Positions 55,879 to 64,000 of a DNA stretch of 64,000 nucleotides are shown here, piece after piece. Source of the DNA: Moniliella sp. 'wahieum' (lineage: Eukaryota > Basidiomycota > Moniliellomycetes > Moniliellales > Moniliellaceae); assembly GCA_003971905.1 (NCBI GenBank), contig RSEE01000018.1:682001-746000 (forward strand), written 5' to 3'. Made by a program: the position numbers and the translations under genes. Positions within the stretch are counted from its first letter, which is position 1. Each line of letters opens with the position of its first letter. The notes under the pieces were generated by a model. It searched no databases, had not been told where the DNA came from, and saw only the letters and a list, made by a program, of their open reading frames with translations.

Positions 55879-58800
55879 TCAGGTCCCCGACGCAGATCGT
55901 GGTGAAGCCGGAAAGTTCATTTCTGGCGGGGACGGCGAAGCCATTGCGGTCTTGGCACTAGGCAACCCAGCGCTAGGACTTGAGCTTTGGTTTCCACGGG
56001 AGCTCGGGGCAAGTGGGGTAGAGGTACGCTTGGCGGGCGCCGAAGTTGAAAGTAGGTTCTTCTCCCCACCCAATGCGTTACCCGCAATAGGTCCATTGGT
56101 TGAGCGGAGAGGGATGGGGTTTACAATCAAAGATGGCGGACGGATACTAGATTGGATAGGCGATGGAGACGAAGGGAGTGCAGCAGTTGACGTTGGGGTC
56201 GGGGAAACGGATGGAGGTGGAGGCTCATTGGTTTCATGAGCTAACGGTTCAACGTCACCGGGCAACTTGGCCATCTCAAGCGGCTCGGTAGCCTCCGCAA
56301 CCTCAGCGGACTCCGTTGGCTCATCAGATTCGGGGACAAACAGAATGTGGTGGGCGAGCACCATGATTTTGACAATATGGGCCGCCTTGCCAATGTTGGA
56401 GAAAGACTCGACCATCGCTGTTGGGCCTGGAGGCGGACCCAGGAGCGACGTACCAAAGACCAAACCGATATTATGGCCCGCCATCAAATTGGTAGATCCC
56501 GAGGCTTCGACTAGAGCAAGGTGACGCGCTAACCGCTCGAGCAAAGCAAAGTGGCAAGCCGGGAAGTCCCAAATAAGCTGACGGAACGTGCTCAAGCGCT
56601 GCTCCTCGTTTTCAATCGACTCAGCTTGGATCAGGGCATGGTAAAATGTGAATGGGACCGGAGGCTCGGGAAGCTCGCGCAGCCATAGCTTCACCACCCC
56701 GGCCAAATCATGCACGTCACTCCACTCCCCAGTCGTGAGGTCCACAGTGGATGCCGGCTGGGAATCGAACGTGCGTTTAAGTGCATCCATGGCACTCTTG
56801 GCTCCGGAGATACGGTAGATGCCTTGCTCGCCCAGACCACGCGCTTCAATCTCGGACAAAAGCCGGTCGATTACAATGGGTATCCGGGTGCCCTCCCGTG
56901 CAGCCAGGTCGGTCAATTTGACACCAAAAACGGGGTTTGCTGGTGCACCCACCAAAGTCAGTACATATGGTCTCAGAAAACCAGATAGAAACGTACCATT
57001 TGTCGCAACCTGTTTGGTGGAGGACATGCGTAGTGGCGCGGCTTGCATGGCTTGTTGATCCAGTTTCAGAGCCGCGTTGTCTACCTGACGGATGAACTCG
57101 ACCATGTCTCCCGCGGATGCTGCTTGGAGTAGGTGACGAGTGCCATTAGGTCCAACGAGGTGAAAAGTATACGAACGCTGGGAGTTGGGCCAAACATGCG
57201 TCCGGGCCCCACGCAACGACAAGGACAACGACGGTTTCCCTGATGTCGATATGAGTCCCATGAGCTCAGCGGCGGTCCGCGCGGGCGAGGAGACGGTGGG
57301 TGGGCTGGGCTCGTTGCTGAGCATGGGACGGAGGGGAGCTCGGAAGATGGCTGTCATCCGGCGCGTTCGCCGCTCCACACCGCTGGTCGAACCGCCCACC
57401 ATGCCACTCCCACCTCCACTTGTCGCACCCGCTTGGCCACGACGGTGTTCGCCTCCTCCCGCGTTACTGTTGGTACCGCGCTCGACGTGGCTTCTCCAAT
57501 GGTCTCACTCGCTTGACGTAGCTCACGTGTTCGATCATGCTGCTCTGAGAGATAAGCTGCCAAAGGTTTGGGCAGCCCGCCACGTTTGCGTCCTGGAGAA
57601 GGAACGATGAGCGCGGCGGCCTCGCGCGCCGCGTCTTCCTTGAACGCCTTGGTATCCCAAAAAGCGTGCGTCAACGTGGTTTGGAGCATACGGAAGCGGC
57701 TGCTCGCCACATCAAGCGCCAAGGTGTGGATTGCTTTGGTGGCCTGTTCGGCACCCTGTATAATGGACCAAAGGAGGCGATACTTGTCCCAGGCGATCAG
57801 CGGGACCGAAGTATCGTCCACCTCGTACGGTTGGGTAACGGCCTGTGCCATGCAGCCCAAGAGCCAATTGATGTCGATCGAGCAGGGTATCGCACTGGTT
57901 TCGGCCCATAGCTGAGCGCTCTGTGTTTGGTTGGGCGCTAAGGCGCGAAGTGTGTCCGGGGAGGTAGAGCGGGCCTGGGCGAGCTGGTACCAAGCGGCAG
58001 TGTAGAAACGAGCCTCGGTGGAGACAAGTGCGCTGACCAGAGCGCACTCGACAAGGCCGGCCAGGTTGGCCGTGTGGAAAACGCCGCCCGGCTGGGTCGC
58101 CTTGGGCAATTGGCTCTTGGCCATCCGTGCTCGGCAGACGTACACTGCATCAATGAGCTTGGCTAGGCGGGCCTGCCGCCTGCTAGCCCCAAGCGAGGCT
58201 CCGTGATGAGCAGCGCCAACCATCCTTGCAACAAATGTTGCGCTGCTGCAGTATCCCGCATCACGGAAGGCAGCGCATGGAGCAACGGCACCGCCGTTCC
58301 GTTGGGCCCAACGGGCAAGGTCACCGTGTCAACAAAGCGGTACATGAAGGAGGCCGAGATCTCTTCTTGCCCTGTTCCCGACGTACGGAACCAGCCCCTG
58401 GCGTCTTGACTGCCCTTCTCCAACAACTCCGCCGCAGCCAGCAAATCTTGCTTGCCCACCTTGGTAGTGAACACAGCCGCGATTGGCTCGAGAAAGTCGA
58501 CCAGCTCATGACAGCTAGCCGAGTCAATGTCAAACGCAGAATTGGCGTCAGGTACAGCAGGAGGGTTCACAGTAGGTGCCATCTCGATCGCAGGCTGCAA
58601 GGTGTACTTGCGAAAGCACGCCGCCGTCTCTTGAGCATCAAACACGGTGTCGGGGTCCAGTCCTGATTTGGATCCGACCATCACCAACTCATCCAAGAAC
58701 GTCGCCGCCCGGGCAAACAGCACCGCATGATCGGAAAAGTCGTAGGAATAGTCGGTCACCCACATTCGCAAGACTTGCAGTACCCCACGGCGTACCCGAG

Positions 58801-61800
58801 TCACCATAGACAAATCACAATCGGCAAGCGGGACGTGGCTCCCCCCCGGACCAAGGGACCAAGAGGGAAATAGATGCGCCGGGGAAGCAGATGGGACGAG
58901 GGGGATGGGTGCATATGCGGGGCCAGGGGCACGAGGAGCGTAGGGACCAGCCAGCGCATGAGCAGCTGCCTCGACTGCCAACGTTCCTGCCGCCAGAGCC
59001 ATATCGAATCGCTTTTTGAGCAAATCGAAGAGCACCGTGGGATGACAGAGGGATCGATAGGTACCGAGGAACGTGCGCATCAACACGCCCGTGTCGAGTG
59101 AAAGGCGGCCCTGCCGTCGTGATCCGGACAGTTCAGCATCGAGAATGTAGACCGGAATGTGCTCCAGGCCCATAACCACCACGTCAACTGCGAGACGAAG
59201 AGGGTCAGTAGGATGCATGGAAGGTCAAATAATCGAACATACTCAATCGTTCCAACGAAGCGCTTTGCACCTCGACATGCAAGTACGGCGCCATTTCGTT
59301 CGCAGCCGAAGCTCGAGGGAGGGAGGAACGACGTGAACGCGAAGATGCCCACGAAGCAGGGCGACTAGAAGCACCCGTAGCAATCGATGACGACAATCTC
59401 CTTGGTCGTGGCCGCTGCGGTACATTGGTATCGATCACCTCTTGCACCCCGCCCGGGAATGGCTCAAAAGGGTGGCTGGAGTTCACGCTTGCCGTTCCAC
59501 TAGCTCGTTTTGTCTCTTTGCCAAAAGGTGATGGGGAGGGGAGAAAGGATTCGCTCAAGGGGCGGACGACAAGCTCCGACCCAATCGCCAGCAGAGCATG
59601 ATTGGATGTACCATCGGGCCTTTTGGCAGAGGGATGAGCTGCGTAGGGAACCCCCTCCATCTGGTGCAGAGCCACATAAGAAAATGCTCGAGCGAACGAA
59701 GGTGGATGGGTGCCAGGCCTATCCAAAGAAACAGTTCCTGCTTGAGCTTGAACACACAGTGCGCCTGGAACGAGAAATGGTCGTGGAATAGGAGGTACGT
59801 TACGGCTGGACCGGATGGGATGAGCGGGATGGGCAATGGAAGCAGACCGGCCAAGTAGTGCGGCAGCTGACGTGCTGGGTTTGCGGGTGTGGGTGGAAGG
59901 AGCAGGATTGGGGAGTGAATGGGCGAGGGTACGGATTCGATTGGGATCAACCGCCTGTAGATGAGGCAAAGGCGAGGAGAACAGCAAGGCAACGGTGGAG
60001 TTTGCTGCGAGCTGGGTGCTCAAGGCAGGGCGCCAACGTACATGAACCCCACCCAAGATCCGGGGCTCAAACAACAACGAATTGTCGAGTGCGATGGCAA
60101 CACGTCTGTGTCAGTTTTGTGGGCCCACGTATCGAGAAGCGTTTTGAAAGCAGGAACGCATGGCGCCACCGCCTTCGTGTTCCTCGGGCCAATGGCGAGA
60201 AATCCAAGAGGTTGTAAACCCGAGCGGAAAGAGGACCGAGCAGGTCGAAACTGGGTTTCGCGCCCGTGGCAACAGCGGCGGCACGGGCGAGGTCGCCCAG
60301 ATAAGGGAACGGCGTTACCTCCTCTTTGCCCAAAGTTCCGTCGGAAGAGGGTGGGGAGAGGATTGGGTCAAAGGCCCGCCCAGAGAGAGGAGGGGCTGGC
60401 TCAATCCAGCCAGCTTTGGCCAATGCTGTCGCCCATACCTGACCCACCAAGGCCGAGTCGCCCTGAGCAACAAAGTGCCAACTTGCTGAAAGCCGACTCA
60501 CTGCGCGAGCAGTGAGCGCTGTCGCCACAGCGGCCCAGCCCAACACATCCCCGTATCCCAGGAGGAAAGAACCAATCGCAATCCAGTGTCGGAGAATGGT
60601 GGCTTGGTGCCGCACTTGGAGCGTGCGGATGGGAACAGAACGATTGGATGTGTTTGTGTCGCCAGAGGCGGCTCGAACAATTGGGATAGAATGAGAGCCG
60701 TCAGAGGGTGCGGCCATCAGGGGTAAAAGAGGTCAGGCGGCCACCATCAGCCGCCATTAGATTCTCCTCATCCAATACCCAGGTCAAGTTCAACACCGTA
60801 CCACCAGCAGTCCAGAGATTCTGCAGTCGGATAGCATGCCACGTTTGAATCTGCTGTGCCACCTCAGCCGGGGGTAAAAGCACAAGAAGCGAGCTGGGGA
60901 ACCGGCCCTCCAGCAATGGTGCCAAATTGGGGTTCTCCTCCGTAAGCAAAGTCGGGCTTTCCTGTTGCGAAGGCAAAGCCCACGACGCCCTCGTCTCTTC
61001 CACCCACCCGGGCACTGGTGCTCCACACTCATAGGAGAGGAGAGTCACAGCCGCCAGTGTATCTCCCCACTCGGACGGAGGGACCATCTCTGCCCTCATA
61101 GCGTTCAAAAGAACTCGCCCACGGCGCGAGCCTGCACAACCTGGGGCTTTTCGTTTTGTCAGTATGGATACGCTGAAGGAGTAAGAGGCTTACCAAGTGT
61201 TTGGGTGTGGCTGCATTCTCTCCCCCATCGACCTCATCGGAGCTGTCTGTAGGCGTGACTTGCACCTCATCCTCTGATCAGGTCAGACAGGCCATCTGCG
61301 GCGGCATGCAAAACGGGCAGAACCTCTTGACGCTGGACAGCAAGAACGAGAAGAGCACGAGCCACGCGTTCAACCTCCTCGTCACTCAATTGGTGGGCAG
61401 TAACGGCAACAAATAACCGAGCCATATCTGGGAGGCTATCTGTCATACCAAGCCAGGGTTCAACGGCTCTTCCTCTTCTTGTACGCCACCTAAGCTGGTG
61501 CTGGCGGATGCTGTAGCGGCTAAGAGGGCATGGGCGGTGAGACCGAGGCTGAGAGCCGTGCAGCGTCGAGAGTAGCCTGACCAGCAACCACATCCGCGAG
61601 CGCGTGAACCGGTTCACTCATTTTAGGTGGCGGAGGCTGGGTGCGGGGCGCGCCATTGGGCTTGACAACCGAAGTTGGGAACAAGGCCAGTACCACATCC
61701 TGCATCCCTGAAGGAGGTTTGTAGAACTGAAGTTGTCCCCCCTCAGTGAGGAGGACACGATACGACTTCCATCCCTTGGATACATCCTTTTCCTCAGGAG

Positions 61801-64000
61801 AAAGAGGAGAGAGGGCTTCGTCGTCGTTATTGTCTTCTTTATCGTGACCCGCTGCATGGGAATTGTACCAATGATGCCCCTCTTCTGTGTCCCGATGCCG
61901 GCTCAGCAAGCCTTGGAACGTTGCTCCAGCTGGCAAAGGCACAGCGGAGGAGCGAGTCGAGTTGGTTTGAGGGACAGAAGCAAGGCTACCGAGAGTCCCT
62001 TTTCCCGGACCCGATGGCGGGGTGGAGGAACTGACAGCGCCTGTGTTCCCCGCGCGGGACGCGATTGCCCCTGACGACGAGCGTGGCAGAGCCGATGGGG
62101 AAGATAGGTTAAGTTGACCCCATGCGAGAGATTGGGCTCGAGGGTTGTGAGTGCCTGCAGGAGTTGCCTGAGAAGAAGGAACAGGGGTGCCCAAATTGGC
62201 GGTACTTTGAACATGGCTTCCCCCCGTAGTCGACGGGAAAGGAGGAGGAGTCTCACTTGTAGTAGGGAAATGGAGAAGATCTGATCGTGTCCCAGGAGGA
62301 CTGGTTGATTGGGCTTGAATCAGAGTATGCGAGGCGGCCCTCTGCTCAGTCCTTGTTGGCGGAAGACCGTGCTGGTGGTAGGGGTGAAGCGGCAGCCCGA
62401 ACACCAAAAGGCATTCTGGAGGGCTTCTGCGATTGGGATACCGAAATGGATGGGGCCGAAAGTGCCGTTGTGGTGAGGGGCAAGGCGGTTGGAGTAGGCG
62501 TTGCCGAACCGCTTGCTTTCACAGACGAAAGAGGTGAAGGAGAAGGGAGCGAAGAAGCGGGTTGGTGCGCGTCTGGAGGCATACAAGGCACAGGCACACT
62601 AGCTGCAATGGCGCGCGAGCTGGTGCGCCGTGCGCCTCCTAAGCTAACTGCCCTAGTATGGTGTCCCTCTTCCGTCCTAGTGTGTGTCCCTCCTCTGGAT
62701 CAGGAGGAGTGTGGCGAGGCAGCAGGCAAGGCTGATGTCCGGGAAGTGGAGGAGCAGCGAGAGGGTACGCATATCGGTGCGGCCGCGCAAAATGGGGCAT
62801 GCCCGTATTCGGCATGGGTTGTGCGACGAATGGCGACGTTGGTCGGATGGACCGTGTAACAGGCACCGGGCTAGGAGCCCGTGGGACGAACCGAGCTGGG
62901 AGAAAGTGCGCGACCTACAGGGACAGGGGTGGAAGGATAGGGTCCTGAGTTCCTGCAGTAGGGTCGCTGCCCCCACTTCCTCCAGATGTTTGAGAAGCGG
63001 CCCTGGTGCGAAAGGGGCGTCCGTTTAGACCAGTGACATGGTCCTTTGAACCGGGCCAAGCGTTCGGCGTGGCAGAGGGGGAGGAAGATCGAGACTGCTT
63101 TGACTAAGCTGCGATGGGGTGCGCCAAGCGAGGAGTTTGCTGTGCTTCCGGGGCTTCCCATATCCACCCCCCCCGGCAAGGGCGAGGGAAAGACCACTGC
63201 GGACTGAGGCTGAGGCAGCACTGCGCTTGCGGTCTCGTCTGCCAGCGAGAAAAGAACGCTTGGTTGGCGGGGGTCCAAAGGCTACGGTAGTTGGGGGCGA
63301 GGTAGGTGAGGAAGCGCTTTCACCATCGGCAGAGCCTGGGGAGACGAAAAGGGTTTCAGATGCAGTGCTGAGGGCCATGTGGGGATCGGAAGTGGTATGT
63401 GCGTAACCATGTGTCGTGGAAGAGCTGGTAGGCAGAGAAGTGGACACTTCGGAGGAGAATCGTGTACGGTGGGCATGGAACCGGGTGGGGAGGAAGTTGG
63501 TGGGGTTGCCACGGCCTACATTGCGAGTCTGGTCCCAATCCACCGAGGCGCGCGGAGAGACGCGCTCCTGCTGGATGGTACCCAGAGGCGGGAGGGTAGA
63601 CTCGTGTTCTTGAGCCCCAGAGGAATTGGGAGAGGGTACAGACACGCTAATGCTCCCCCAAGAGCCCCGCGAGCGCGTGAGAGAAGGAGATTCAGCGCAC
63701 GATGAGGGCTACGCGTGGGCGCGGCAGTGGATGCGGCAACCGAGGCGGGCAAGTCGGCGGGGGCGGAAATGGAAGGCGACGGGGTGGCGTAGGCGGGACT
63801 TCGGCGGGGGCAGATGAAGGTCCAGAAAAGTGCTCGGCTGGGCGTATCTGCTGGACGGGCGGAGGTTGCTGCTGGGCAAGGTAGGCATGCTGTGGAGGCG
63901 GGGCAATCTCCACTGCGCTGGCAGAGCGGACAGGGGCGGTGGCACGGTGGAGGGCGGAGGCGGAAGGCGGGGGAGGGCGGGGCGTGTGAGGACGTAGTAG
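55879..64000 (-). CDS. Bem2-like RhoGAP with PH and RasGEF-like regions (5' partial)
   Basis: A large signalling protein that should stimulate GTP hydrolysis by Rho-family GTPases at sites of polarised growth. From the N-terminal side (right): a Ser/Pro-rich part; a PH-like segment WKSYRVLLTEGGQLQFYKPP (about 61770); a RasGEF (CDC25)-like helical part RHQATILRHWIAIGSFLLGY (about 60620); a RasGEF-N/REM-like part FLGTYRSLCHPTVLFDLLKK and VLQVLRMWVTDYSYDF (59060-58730); a helical linker; a PH domain (RSYTFHLVGPNGTRHLLQAA); and a RhoGAP domain with arginine finger GIYRISGAKSAMDALKR, KLWLRELPEPPVPFTFYHAL and MAGHNIGLVFGTSLLGPPP. The Ser/Pro tail ends at 55879. Two in-frame introns are clear: 59242-59188 and 56996-56940. 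Frame breaks near 58190 and 60080 and elsewhere. The same architecture occurs in yeast Bem2. The start lies beyond the window edge. Confidence 0.85.

Overview
The window is nuclear DNA of a GC-rich fungus, most likely a basidiomycete. The evidence is short introns (about 55-130 nt) with GTRNGT donors and CTAAC/CTGAC-like branch sites, a UUC-anticodon tRNA-Glu with a small intron, and a fungal gene set: a membrane-bound SREBP/Sre1-type bHLH factor, an Ofd1/Tpa1 dioxygenase, a Zn(II)2Cys6 factor, a Yap/Pap1-like bZIP, a Ran1/Ksp1-like kinase and a Bem2-like RhoGAP. The sequence does not allow placement below phylum.

Layout. 0.9-2.5 kb: mitochondrial PDK/BCKDK-family kinase (-). 3.0-3.1 kb: tRNA-Glu (-). 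3.4-8.0 kb: SREBP homologue (-). 8.0-12.7 kb: no convincing gene, including an orphan lower-GC block at 9.85-12.15 kb. 12.7-13.5 kb: doubtful Ser/Pro-rich ORF. 16.4-19.4 kb: Zn2Cys6 regulator (+). 21.0-22.0 kb: small secreted double-psi beta-barrel protein (+). 24.0-25.7 kb: three-KH RNA-binding protein (+). 27.0-28.1 kb: four-TM membrane protein (+). 28.7-31.6 kb: bZIP factor (-). 34.3-35.0 kb: mitochondrial pyruvate carrier subunit (+). 35.2-37.3 kb: Ofd1/Tpa1 (-), divergent from a RING-CH membrane E3 ligase at 37.9-39.1 kb (+). 39.7-40.5 kb: glycolipid transfer protein (+). 40.5-44.5 kb: repeat-rich gene desert. 44.5-45.9 kb: C2H2 zinc-finger factor (+). 48.5-51.6 kb: Ran1/Ksp1-like kinase (+). 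52.4-54.8 kb: alpha/beta hydrolase with repeats and a Lys-rich tail (-). 55.9 kb to the right edge: Bem2-like RhoGAP (-), 5' end outside the window.

Two features dominate the window. First, most conserved genes need one or more single-base additions to follow the family sequence, and the losses often fall in short homopolymers. This looks like uncorrected indel error in the assembly rather than mass pseudogenisation, so each CDS below is a gene span crossing frame breaks. Second, the non-coding DNA is full of heptamers of the form T(G/C)A plus a self-complementary tetramer, often in tandem and in constant register while the tetramer changes. I know no named element family that matches this.

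Functionally, SREBP, Ofd1 and a membrane E3 ligase in one window recall the fungal oxygen/sterol-sensing circuit. Pyruvate carrier plus PDK family, and GLTP plus hydrolase, are further metabolic neighbours, but nothing indicates a co-regulated cluster.
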